Below, piece by piece: positions 35,242 to 43,945 of a stretch of 64,000 nucleotides of DNA. The stretch is from Pseudomonas serbica. GTDB lineage: Bacteria > Pseudomonadota > Gammaproteobacteria > Pseudomonadales > Pseudomonadaceae. The number at the start of each line of letters is the position of its first letter. Positions within the stretch are counted from its first letter, which is position 1. Made by a program: the position numbers and the translations under genes. The stretch is taken from contig NZ_JAQIYM010000013.1 of NCBI RefSeq assembly GCF_028823535.1, forward strand, positions 62,001 through 126,000. Reading direction: 5' to 3'. Below the pieces are notes generated by a model, which was not told where the DNA came from, ran no database searches, and saw nothing but the letters and a program-made list of their open reading frames with translations.

Positions 35242-36245
35242 TCAAGGCGCCTCTTTGCTCTGGTCTTTCAATGTCTGCGCAGCCTCGGCTTTCGCCGCGT
35301 TGGCTTGAATGATCCACTGATAGGCTATGTAGTACTTGTAGATATTGCTGACGTAGGTAACCGTCTCCGCACCGATCTTCTCGGCGGCCACGTACTCAAC
35401 ATTGTGAAACCAGACGTTTGGATCCAGTCCACGAAGGGCGGCTTCTTTGCGAAGTTTCGAGATCCTTGCCCGCACCTGCATTGTAAGAGGCGAATGCGAA
35501 CAAGGCCTTGTCCAGGTTGGTCATGGGTCCTTGCCATAATACTGGTCGATCATCCAACGCATGTACTTGATCCCGGCGTTAATGTTTGGCTCGACTTCAG
35601 CAATGTTGCCGACCCCGAGTTCCTTGCCGGTGGCGGGCATGACTTGCATGACGCCAATGGCCCCCACCTTGCTCTTGGCTGCCTGATTCAGTTGGGATTC
35701 TTGGCATCCCTGGGCGACCATCAGCAACCAGTCCACGTCATATTTGTCCCCGTACCGCTGAAAGTACTGAACCAATGCGATAAATTTCTTGCGTTCGGAC
35801 TCGGAGACAGACGCCTTTACATATTTTTCGCTTCTAAAGAAACGCGTCAGGATCATGTTCCCGATGGCGGTTCCCTGACCGTGACGTGCAATGAAATCAT
35901 TGGTGAAGGCCTGCGATCGAGCATCCCGTCGAGATCGCCAGTCCACGGTTTCATTGCGCTATCGGTCGAGAGGGTCAGTTGCTCACGTTGCGGTGACTCC
36001 GGGGGTGCCATTGCTTCGGTTGCGGCATAGCGCGGGCCGGTGAAAAGAGTGAATGCGAGCGCCGCAACGGAGTTGAAGATGAGCGCTGAGCGTGCGAAGG
36101 AATGAACCGTAAGGCGTCTGACCCAATCGCGGATTCCCAGCAGGGTCGGTGCTTCACACGTTGTTTTCGTCTGACTTGTTCCAGCGGCTCCATCCCGGAC
36201 TTCAACCGTGCCAGGATGGCCAAGACCCTGCATCCGCAAGCACAC
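35242..36245 (-). pseudogene. Broken MltF-type lytic transglycosylase
   Basis: The N-terminal part (36245 to about 35925) ends PWTGDLDGMLDRR and then jumps, through deletion of most of the SBP_bac_3-like sensor domain and a frame change, to NDFIARHGQGTAIGNMILTR. The SLT domain follows with the catalytic Glu in QGCQESQLNQAA and GVMQVMPATGKELGVGNI. A stop interrupts after YYGKDP; MTNLDKALFAFASYNAGAG is in another frame, and a second indel restores the first frame for KLRKEAALRGLDPNVWFHN to the end. It carries at least three lesions. Confidence 0.85.
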
Positions 36246-36258
36246 GGAAAAGCTTAGT

Positions 36259-36996
36259 TCAGACTTGCCTGTCAGTGTCCGGTTTTACGGAAATAGGTTT
36301 GATGGGATAAAGCCGATCATCGAATTGACTCAAGCGCGGGTACTCAATCGACTCATCCGCATCGATGTTCTCCAGGCGCTGGCGATAGCTGAGCAAAAAA
36401 TCTTGTCGAGCCTCAGCACTGATGTACGGCACATGCCAACTGATAAAAGGCCTCAGCACCTCCAGCCCGACATATGCCAGAGTCCCTCGCAAGAGCGGGC
36501 GCAACATGTCTTCCAGCGAACCATGGATCGCGCCCTCACCGAACATATGTTCCCGCCCGCCCAGTGTCACGGATACCAGAGCTTTTTTGCCGCTCAGGCC
36601 TCCCTGGTCGTAGAACCGTTTACCGCCATAGCAGATGCCGGACACCAATACCCGATCTATCCAGCCTTTGAGAATGGCCGGTGTCGAGAACCAGTAAATC
36701 GGAAAATTGAGGATCAGCAGGTCTGCCCATAACAACTTATCAAGCTCCTGCTGTATATCAGCGGCGAGGGTTTGTTCTTTGCTGTTCCGTCGCTGTTCGA
36801 GCGCGTAAACCAGATACTCGGGATTCTCTCTGATGGAGAAATCCTCGGCACTGGCCACCGGGTTCCAGTCCATCTGGTAAAGGTCGGATACCCGTACCTG
36901 ATGCCCTTGGGCCTGCAAGGTCTCAACGGCCTGGTCGCGCAGCGCAGCGGTAAAGGATTTTGGCTCGGGATGGGCATGCACGATTAAAACGTTCAT
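36259..36996 (-). CDS. NAD(P)H dehydrogenase (quinone), flavodoxin-fold
   Basis: A 245-residue MdaB/NQO1-family flavoprotein (MNVLIVHAHPEPKSFTAALR; WADLLILNFPIYWFSTPAIL; GGREHMFGEGAIHGSLEDM). It reduces quinones by two electrons in the cytoplasm. The start at 36996 has AAGGAATT upstream; the longer frame to 37053 overlaps the acyl-CoA dehydrogenase stop region and was rejected. It is 40 bases downstream of that dehydrogenase, probably the last gene of the operon. Confidence 0.85.
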   Translation of the reverse strand: MNVLIVHAHPEPKSFTAALRDQAVETLQAQGHQVRVSDLYQMDWNPVASAEDFSIRENPEYLVYALEQRRNSKEQTLAADIQQELDKLLWADLLILNFPIYWFSTPAILKGWIDRVLVSGICYGGKRFYDQGGLSGKKALVSVTLGGREHMFGEGAIHGSLEDMLRPLLRGTLAYVGLEVLRPFISWHVPYISAEARQDFLLSYRQRLENIDADESIEYPRLSQFDDRLYPIKPISVKPDTDRQV

Positions 36997-37036
36997 GGTA
37001 ATTCCTTGATATTCAGATGGCGTGATACGTGCCGCA

Positions 37037-38815
37037 TCAAAACTGATCGGCATTTAGGATGTACAGGCTTTCGCTACCGGCCTTCACAGAAGCGCTCAAC
37101 GAGTGAATCCGCGGCAGCAGGCGAGCGAAATAGAACCGCGCAGTGCCCAGTTTGCTCGCGTAGAAATCGTCCTGGGTTTCCTTGCCCAGGGCCGCCTTGG
37201 CCATCAGTGCCCACATGTAGGCGTAAGCGACGTAACCGAAAGTCTGCAGGTACTCGACCGACGCCGCGCCGATTTCATTCGGGTTGGATTTGGCCCGATC
37301 CAGCAGCCATGCAGTCAGTTCGTCGAGGGTGGTGACGGCGTCATTCAGCGGCTTGGTGAACTCCGCCAGATCAGCGCTGGCGGTGGCGGTGAAGTGACGA
37401 ATCTCGTCGGCAAACAGGTTGTAGAACGCCCCGCCGCTGCCGACGATCTTGCGCCCCACCAGGTCCAGCGCCTGGATGCCGTTGGTGCCTTCGTAGATCT
37501 GGGTGATGCGCACGTCGCGCACCAGTTGTTCCTGGCCCCACTCACGAATGTAACCGTGACCGCCGAACACTTGCTGGCCGTGCACGGTGGTTTCCAGCCC
37601 CAGGTCGGTCAGGAACGCCTTGGCCACTGGCGTCAGCAAGGCCACCAGATCTTCCGCGCGTTTGCGGGTGGTGGCGTCTTCGCTGAACTTGGCGGTGTCC
37701 AGCTGCATGGCCACGTAAGTCGAGAAGGCACGACCGCCTTCGTTCGAGGCTTTCATGGTCAGCAGCATGCGACGCACGTCCGGGTGGACGATGATCGGGT
37801 CAGCCACTTTGTCCTTGTTCTGCGCGCCGGTCGGTGAACGGCTTTGCAGACGATCGCGAGCGTATTCAACAGCGTTCTGATACGAGCGCTCGCCGGTGGC
37901 CAGGCCCTGGATACCGACACCCAAACGCTCGTAGTTCATCATGGTGAACATCGCCGCCAGGCCTTTGTTCGGCTCGCTGACCAGGTAACCCACAGCTTCG
38001 TCGAAGTTCATCACGCAGGTCGCGGACGCCTGGATACCCATCTTGTGTTCGATCGAACCGCAGTTGGCCGGGTTACGCGCACCCAGGCTGCCATCGGCAT
38101 TGACCATGAACTTCGGCACCAGGAACAGCGAAATCCCTTTCGGCCCCGCTGGCGCGTCCGGCAGTTTGGCCAGCACCAGGTGAATGATGTTTTCGGTCAG
38201 GTCGTGCTCGCCGCCGGTGATGAAGATCTTGGTGCCGCTGACCTTATAGGAACCGTCGGCCTGAGGTTCGGCCTTGGTGCGGATGATGCCCAGGTCGGTG
38301 CCGGCGTGCGGCTCGGTCAGGCACATGGAACCAGCCCAGACACCGGCGTACATATTCGGCAGGTAGGCAGCCTTCAGTTCTTCGCTGGCGTGGGCGTTGA
38401 TCGACAGACAAGCGCCTGCGGTCAGCATCGGATACAGACCGAACGACAGGCTGGCCGAGTTGACCATCTCTTCGACTTGAGCCGAAACCGCCTTGGGCAT
38501 GCCCATGCCGCCGTAGGCTGGATCGCCACCGACGCCGACCCAGCCGCCTTCAGCATAAGTCTGATAAGCCTGTGGGAAACCTGCCGGAGTCGTGACGGCA
38601 CCGTCCGCCCAGTGGCAACCTTCTTCGTCAGCCGCGCGGCTCAAAGGCGCGATGCTTTTGCTGGTGACCTTGCCGGCTTCTTCGAGAATGGCTTCGACAG
38701 TTTCCGCATCAACGGTCTCAGCCATTGCAGGCAACTCGGCCCAGAGTTTGGCGACCTCAAAAACTTCATTGAGGACGAAGCGCATATCGCGCAGGGGTGC
38801 TTTGTAGTCAGCCAT
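37037..38815 (-). CDS. Acyl-CoA dehydrogenase, C-terminally extended (FadE-like)
   Basis: A 592-residue flavoenzyme introducing the alpha-beta double bond of acyl-CoA. The N-terminal extension MADYKAPLRDMRFVLNEVF and the core MCLTEPHAGTDLGIIRTKA are typical of the long class. The FAD region FGGHGYIREWGQEQLVRDVR and YEGTNGIQALDLVGRKI are followed by a C-terminal extension. The start at MADYK is the family start; an in-frame ATG at 38845 and a GTG at 38929 are possible but unlike homologues. It is co-transcribed with the MMPL/DUF1329/DUF1302 genes. Confidence 0.88.
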   Translation of the reverse strand: MADYKAPLRDMRFVLNEVFEVAKLWAELPAMAETVDAETVEAILEEAGKVTSKSIAPLSRAADEEGCHWADGAVTTPAGFPQAYQTYAEGGWVGVGGDPAYGGMGMPKAVSAQVEEMVNSASLSFGLYPMLTAGACLSINAHASEELKAAYLPNMYAGVWAGSMCLTEPHAGTDLGIIRTKAEPQADGSYKVSGTKIFITGGEHDLTENIIHLVLAKLPDAPAGPKGISLFLVPKFMVNADGSLGARNPANCGSIEHKMGIQASATCVMNFDEAVGYLVSEPNKGLAAMFTMMNYERLGVGIQGLATGERSYQNAVEYARDRLQSRSPTGAQNKDKVADPIIVHPDVRRMLLTMKASNEGGRAFSTYVAMQLDTAKFSEDATTRKRAEDLVALLTPVAKAFLTDLGLETTVHGQQVFGGHGYIREWGQEQLVRDVRITQIYEGTNGIQALDLVGRKIVGSGGAFYNLFADEIRHFTATASADLAEFTKPLNDAVTTLDELTAWLLDRAKSNPNEIGAASVEYLQTFGYVAYAYMWALMAKAALGKETQDDFYASKLGTARFYFARLLPRIHSLSASVKAGSESLYILNADQF

Positions 38816-38852
38816 GATGAAATCGCTCGCTTGGAGATTGGACATTACACAT

Positions 38853-41351
38853 TCAGGATTCGCCAGTATCGACAGAGAAGGCTGCGGCTTGACCTTGCGG
38901 GACAACCGTTTCTTTGCTGCGTCGTTCACCGTTCAGAAGGAAGTACGACAGCGCCGGAATCAGGATCAGCGCCCCGAGCATGTTCCACAGGAACATGAAG
39001 GTCAGCAGGATGCCCATGTCGGCTTGGAACTTGATGGGCGACCACGTCCAGCAGATGACCCCGGCCGCCAAGGTAATACCGACGAGCCCAACCACCCGCC
39101 CGGTAAATGCCACTGCATTACGGTAGGCCTCCGATAGCGACAAACCCTGGCGTTGGTACTGCAGCTGTACGCTGAGCAAGTACAAGGCGTAGTCGACGCC
39201 GATCCCCACGCCCAAGGCGATCACCGGCAGGGTCGCGACCTTCACGCCGATGCCCATGACCACCATCAAGGCTTCGCAAAGAATCGAGGTCAGCACCAGC
39301 GGCAATAGCGCCACCAGCGTGGCGCGCCAGCTGCGGAAGGTGATCAGGCAGAACAGCGTCACCGCCAGATAGACGTACAGCAGCATGGTGCGGTTGGCCT
39401 CGCGCACCACGATATTGGTCGCGGCTTCAATTCCGGCGTTGCCGGCGGCCAGCAGGAACTGGCGATCGTCACTGCTGTTTTCCTTGGCGAACTGGTCGGC
39501 AATCGCCACCACCGCGTCGAGGGTTTCGGCCTTGTGATCCTTGAGGTAAGCGATCACCGGCATCAGCGAACAATCGGTGTTGAACAGCTCCGGAGCATTG
39601 ACCGAGGCCTGTTGTGCGGCGTAGTTCAGCACGTCCTGATTGCGCTGGATGTTGTTCAGCTTGGGGTTGCCTTCGTAGGTGCCCGCGGTAATCTGGCGCA
39701 CGGCGTTGACCAGTGACACGGTGGTCTGCACGCCCGGATGCTGTTGCAGCTTCCAGGCCAGTCGGTCGGCCAGCACCAGGGTCTTGTAGTTCAGGCAGCC
39801 TTCCGGCGAGGTCTTGATCATCACCGCGAACTGATCACTGGACAGCGCGTAATGGCTGGTGATGTAGGCGTTGTCGCGGTTGTAGCGCGAGTCCGCGCGC
39901 AGCTCCGGGGCACCGCTGTCGAGGTCACCGATTTTCAGTTGCAGGCTGACCACGAATCCACCGACACCCAGCATCAGCGCCACCAGCACGGTCCCGGTGG
40001 CCCATTTTCGCGTGGTGAAACGGTCGAGCAAATCCCACAGTTTGCCGAAGCCTTTGTGGTGTTCGGCGCGGTTGTCGATTTTCAGCGCACGCTCGGCAGC
40101 CTTGCGCCCGACGCCGATGTAGGACAGCGCTACGGGCATCAGCAACAGCGAAGTGAAGATCAGCACCGCGACACCGATGCTGGCAGTGATCGCCAGGTCC
40201 TGGATCACCGGAATATCGATCAGCATCAGCACGGCGAAGCCTACGGCGTCGGCCAACAGTGCGGTGACGCCAGCGATAAACAAACGGCGGAAGGTGTAGC
40301 GCGCGGCGATCAATTTGTGCGTGCCACGAGCGATGTCCTGCATGATGCCGTTCATCTTCTGCGCCGCGTGGGACACACCGATGGCGAAAATCAGGAACGG
40401 CACCAGCACCGAGTACGGATCGATGGCATAACCCAGCCAGGCAACAATACCCAGTTGCCAGACCACCGCGATCAACGAGCAGCCGACCACCAACAGGGTG
40501 CTGCGCACGCAACGGGTGTAGGCGTAGATGATCAGCAACGAGGTGATGACCGCGAGGCCGAAGAACATCATCACCTGAATCAAGCCATCGATCAGGTCGC
40601 CCATCAACTTGGCGAAACCGATCACCCGGACCTTGTACTGACCCGTACCCTCCTCCCCGGCCTTGTGTACGGCGCCGTTGGCGAACTCGAATTTGTCACG
40701 CAAGCGCTCTTCGAGCAGGCGGGAAAACTGGTGGTAATTGATGCTCTGGCCGGTGGCCGAGGTTTTGTCCAGCAGCGGCACGATCAGCATGCTCGACTTG
40801 AAATCACTGGCCACCAGGCTGCCGACGATGCCGGCACGGCTGATGTTCTGCCGCAGTTGTTCGATGTCCGATGGCGAGCCCTTATAGCTGTCCGGCATCA
40901 CCGCGCCGCCTTGGAAGCCTTGCTCGGTGACTTCGGTCCAGCGCACGGCCGAACTCCACAGCGATTTCATCCAGGCGCGATCGACGCCCTGCATGAGGAA
41001 CAGTTCGTCATTGACCTGCTTGAGAACCGTCAGGTAGTCCGGATCGAAAATATCGCCCTGGGTGTTCTCCACCACCACGCGCACCGTGTTGCCCAAACCT
41101 CGCAGCGACTGGCGGTTCTCCAGGTAGTTCTGAATGTAGGGCTGGCTCTGCGGAATCATTTTTTCGAAGCTGGGGCGCAGCTCCAGGCGCGTCACCGCCA
41201 TGAAGCCCAGCACCACGGTGGCCAACGCCATGAGCAGCATGAACAGCGGGCGATGGTTGAATACCAGTCGTTCCAGCAGATTGCCGGAGTGCCGGTCAAA
41301 GTCCGGCAGTTCGCGGATCACCGGCATGGTGTCTTGCTTCAAATTGCCCAT
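38853..41351 (-). CDS. MMPL/RND-superfamily transporter
   Basis: An 832-residue inner-membrane protein with the two-times-(1+5) helix RND layout and two large periplasmic loops (about 55-240 and 460-660). Motifs include LVPFLIFAIGVSHAAQKMNG in the first sterol-sensing-like half and ALGVGIGVDYALYLLSVQLQ in the second; no membrane-fusion protein or TolC partner lies nearby. With DUF1302, DUF1329 and YCF48-like proteins it forms a recurrent proteobacterial gene set linked to hydrophobic-compound metabolism. The start at 41351 follows the family N-terminus; an earlier in-frame start overlaps the YCF48 gene. Confidence 0.85.
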   Translation of the reverse strand: MGNLKQDTMPVIRELPDFDRHSGNLLERLVFNHRPLFMLLMALATVVLGFMAVTRLELRPSFEKMIPQSQPYIQNYLENRQSLRGLGNTVRVVVENTQGDIFDPDYLTVLKQVNDELFLMQGVDRAWMKSLWSSAVRWTEVTEQGFQGGAVMPDSYKGSPSDIEQLRQNISRAGIVGSLVASDFKSSMLIVPLLDKTSATGQSINYHQFSRLLEERLRDKFEFANGAVHKAGEEGTGQYKVRVIGFAKLMGDLIDGLIQVMMFFGLAVITSLLIIYAYTRCVRSTLLVVGCSLIAVVWQLGIVAWLGYAIDPYSVLVPFLIFAIGVSHAAQKMNGIMQDIARGTHKLIAARYTFRRLFIAGVTALLADAVGFAVLMLIDIPVIQDLAITASIGVAVLIFTSLLLMPVALSYIGVGRKAAERALKIDNRAEHHKGFGKLWDLLDRFTTRKWATGTVLVALMLGVGGFVVSLQLKIGDLDSGAPELRADSRYNRDNAYITSHYALSSDQFAVMIKTSPEGCLNYKTLVLADRLAWKLQQHPGVQTTVSLVNAVRQITAGTYEGNPKLNNIQRNQDVLNYAAQQASVNAPELFNTDCSLMPVIAYLKDHKAETLDAVVAIADQFAKENSSDDRQFLLAAGNAGIEAATNIVVREANRTMLLYVYLAVTLFCLITFRSWRATLVALLPLVLTSILCEALMVVMGIGVKVATLPVIALGVGIGVDYALYLLSVQLQYQRQGLSLSEAYRNAVAFTGRVVGLVGITLAAGVICWTWSPIKFQADMGILLTFMFLWNMLGALILIPALSYFLLNGERRSKETVVPQGQAAAFSVDTGES

Positions 41352-41379
41352 GTCTGGGTACTCACTCTGATTCTTATAA

Positions 41380-42456
41380 TTATTCGACGGACAGCGTACG
41401 CACACCGCGGCCGCCGACCAGCACCAGCGCACCATTGCCGGCCAATGCTGCACCGGCGACCGGCGTTTGCCCGGCCTGCGGCATCAATTGCAGCGCGGCA
41501 TTGCCGCCTCGGCTCATGAGCATGTGCCCGGCCTGGGTGAACAGGCGGAAATGGCCATCGGCATCCAGCGTGGCAGCGGTGACGCTGACCTGTAGGCCGC
41601 TATCGAGCCGGGCCCAGCTCAGTCCGCCATCGGTGCTGCGAAACACATGCCCGCGCAGGCCATAGGTGAGTACTTCGCCAGGTTGGCCCACTACACCGAA
41701 AAAACTGCCTTGATAGGGTGTCGGCACGGCCGCGAAACGTTGGGCGTTGTCATCCCATTTGAGCAACAGGCCTTGCTCGCCGGCGATGTAGAGCGCATCG
41801 CCCGTGGAGGTGATGGCGTTGAGGTGAAACCCTTGCGGGTTGTCGGTGCGATCCTGGAACGGGACCCAGTGCTGGCCGCCATCCTCGGTACGCAAAATCA
41901 GGTTGAAAACCCCGACCGCATAACCGAGTTTGTCGTTGGCAAACCAGACGTCGAGAAACGGTTTGTCGGCGCCCTCCTCAATCCAACGTTGACCGTCGGC
42001 AGCCAACACGGCCCATTGTTCGTTGTCCGGTTCAGCCTCCGCCAGCGCGGTGTAATGCTTGAACATCAACTCGCCGATCTGGCGACCATCGAGTTGCCGG
42101 GTCCAGGAGGCGCCGGTATCGCTGCTGTGCACCACCACGCCATCGTTGCCCACCGCCCAGCCTTGGGTGGCGGTCGGAAAACTCACCGCCGTGAGATCCG
42201 AGCTGACCGGTACGGCGGCCTGCTGCCAGTGCTGTCCGGCGTCATCGGAATAAAGAATGTGGCCGCGCTGCCCTACTGTGACCAGACGATGCCCCGCCTG
42301 GGCAACACCCAGCAAGGGGCTGCTCGCTGCCAGTGCACTCGTCTGGGCCGGCAGATCCAGCACGTCCACGTAGATCGATGCCTGCGCGCCGCCCTGCAGC
42401 AACCCCAGCAGCATTCCCAGCACCAGTGGCGCGATCTTCTTGTTACAGGAGCCCAT
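41380..42456 (-). CDS. Exported YCF48/BNR-repeat beta-propeller protein
   Basis: A 358-residue protein with signal peptide (IAPLVLGMLLGLLQGGAQA) and several YCF48-like blades (GHILYSDDAGQHWQQAAVP; GVVVHSSDTGASWTRQ; LILRTEDGGQHWVPFQD; GHVFRSTDGGLSWARLD). The start at 42456 has AAGAGGG upstream; the longer frame reads into the DUF1329 gene. It is the probable periplasmic scaffold of the MMPL system. Confidence 0.87.
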   Translation of the reverse strand: MGSCNKKIAPLVLGMLLGLLQGGAQASIYVDVLDLPAQTSALAASSPLLGVAQAGHRLVTVGQRGHILYSDDAGQHWQQAAVPVSSDLTAVSFPTATQGWAVGNDGVVVHSSDTGASWTRQLDGRQIGELMFKHYTALAEAEPDNEQWAVLAADGQRWIEEGADKPFLDVWFANDKLGYAVGVFNLILRTEDGGQHWVPFQDRTDNPQGFHLNAITSTGDALYIAGEQGLLLKWDDNAQRFAAVPTPYQGSFFGVVGQPGEVLTYGLRGHVFRSTDGGLSWARLDSGLQVSVTAATLDADGHFRLFTQAGHMLMSRGGNAALQLMPQAGQTPVAGAALAGNGALVLVGGRGVRTLSVE

Positions 42457-42551
42457 GTTGCGCCCTCTTGGCAAAAAGGCGCCGGGAGGTACGTGCATAC
42501 GACCCGGCGCAAAAACTGCTCGATTGACAATCGGCAGTAGCGACGAAGGTG

Positions 42552-43910
42552 TTAACGGATACCGGCACCTGCCAGCGATTCCGGTGCCCATTGGGTCTTG
42601 CTCAGTGCCTCGCTGTACTTGATACCGCCGTATGGGCCTGGGAAGCCGACGGCGCTGTAGGTGCCGCCGACCAGGTCGTAAATCAGATAAGGCGAGGCAT
42701 CCGGCACCTGTTGGTCGTAGCTTTGGCTGAGGAAGCTGTAGACGCCGCGGTACAGCTGGCCGTTGGCATCGTATTGGTCGGATGCCAGAGCGACCCAAGT
42801 GTCTTCATCCAGATAGAAGCGGCGCTTGGCGTAAATGTGCCGTGCCCCCGGTTTGAGCGTCGCCTCGACCACCCACACCCGATGTTTTTCCCAACGAACG
42901 AACTCGGGGGCCAAATGGTTGGGGGTCATTACCGGTTTCAAATCGCTCTGGTACGTCACACGGTAAGTGTTGTACGGAACGATCACTTCCTGTTTGCCCA
43001 CCAGTTTCCAGTCAAAGCGATCCAGCGCACCGTTGAATACAAAGGAGTCGTCCCACGTTGAGGCCCCGGCGCTGCCCGGGTTCGGCGTGTCGTAGGCCAG
43101 GCTCGGTGCCAGTTTCACGCGGCGTTGCCCCGGCAGGTATTGCCAGCCACGGCGCGGTTGCACCAGCGGGTTGACCGAGTCGCGCAGCATCACAGCCTCA
43201 CCGGCACGACGGGCCGGGCCGGTGAAGGTCAATTTGGTCTGGTAATAAGTGTCCGCGGCCGCCAGCTGTTTGGACAGGTCGTCATAGGCAGCGTAGTTGA
43301 TCTGCGCGATACCGGTCGTGGCCAGACTGGCAACACCCGCGGAGTCGACGTTCCAGTTGTCATACTTAACTTGAAGATTGACGCCCTGGTAGCGCAGCAA
43401 GTGGTTCCAGATGGCTTCAGCGCCTGTCTTCGGGATCGGAAATGGAATGCCTGGCAGTGCATTTTCGATGGAGTTGCCGCCTTCGGTGGAGCGCGCCGCA
43501 GTGGCATTTTTTACTGTGTTGTCCAGCACGCCTTTAGGCAACGCGGCCGTGCGGTGGGTCGGGAACACCTCGACACGGAAGCTCGGATAACGCTTGACCA
43601 GTTCGGCGGTCACTGCGGTCAACTGGCCCTTGTATTGATCCACGTTCTTGCCATCGATCACCACCACTGGCTTTTCAGAAGCGAACGGATCGGGACGCGA
43701 TTTGTCGCCCGTCTTGAAGCTGGCCGGCGGGGTAGTCAAGCCACCCTGATAGGCAGGAATGGAACCGTCGGCATTACCGGCTTTTTCAGCGCCGACCTGG
43801 GTCAACTGAGCACCCAGTTTCGCCGCTTCCGAGGCATCGACAGCAGCGTGGGTTGGCCCGGCGAGGGCCATGGCCAGGGAAGCGGCCATCAGGGTATAGG
43901 CGAATTTCAT
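42552..43910 (-). CDS. DUF1329 exported protein (LolA/LolB-like fold family)
   Basis: A 452-residue protein with signal peptide MKFAYTLMAASLAMALAGPT. Features are GSIPAYQGGLTTPP near the N-terminus, RRGWQYLPGQRRVKLAPSLA and HRVWVVEATLKPGARHIYAK, all DUF1329 hallmarks. This family is related to outer-membrane lipoprotein-sorting folds, so it may carry a hydrophobic ligand through the periplasm (inference). It lies 35 bases after the DUF1302 gene. Confidence 0.9.
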   Translation of the reverse strand: MKFAYTLMAASLAMALAGPTHAAVDASEAAKLGAQLTQVGAEKAGNADGSIPAYQGGLTTPPASFKTGDKSRPDPFASEKPVVVIDGKNVDQYKGQLTAVTAELVKRYPSFRVEVFPTHRTAALPKGVLDNTVKNATAARSTEGGNSIENALPGIPFPIPKTGAEAIWNHLLRYQGVNLQVKYDNWNVDSAGVASLATTGIAQINYAAYDDLSKQLAAADTYYQTKLTFTGPARRAGEAVMLRDSVNPLVQPRRGWQYLPGQRRVKLAPSLAYDTPNPGSAGASTWDDSFVFNGALDRFDWKLVGKQEVIVPYNTYRVTYQSDLKPVMTPNHLAPEFVRWEKHRVWVVEATLKPGARHIYAKRRFYLDEDTWVALASDQYDANGQLYRGVYSFLSQSYDQQVPDASPYLIYDLVGGTYSAVGFPGPYGGIKYSEALSKTQWAPESLAGAGIR

Positions 43911-43945
43911 CTTGGTGTTCTCCTGCTTTCGCGAGGCTGGGTGAA

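Noticed and set aside
39738..41519. 593-codon plus-strand open frame
   Set aside because: Antisense to the MMPL transporter gene; His/Gln/Arg-rich low-complexity translation typical of a shadow frame in GC-rich DNA, with no domain.
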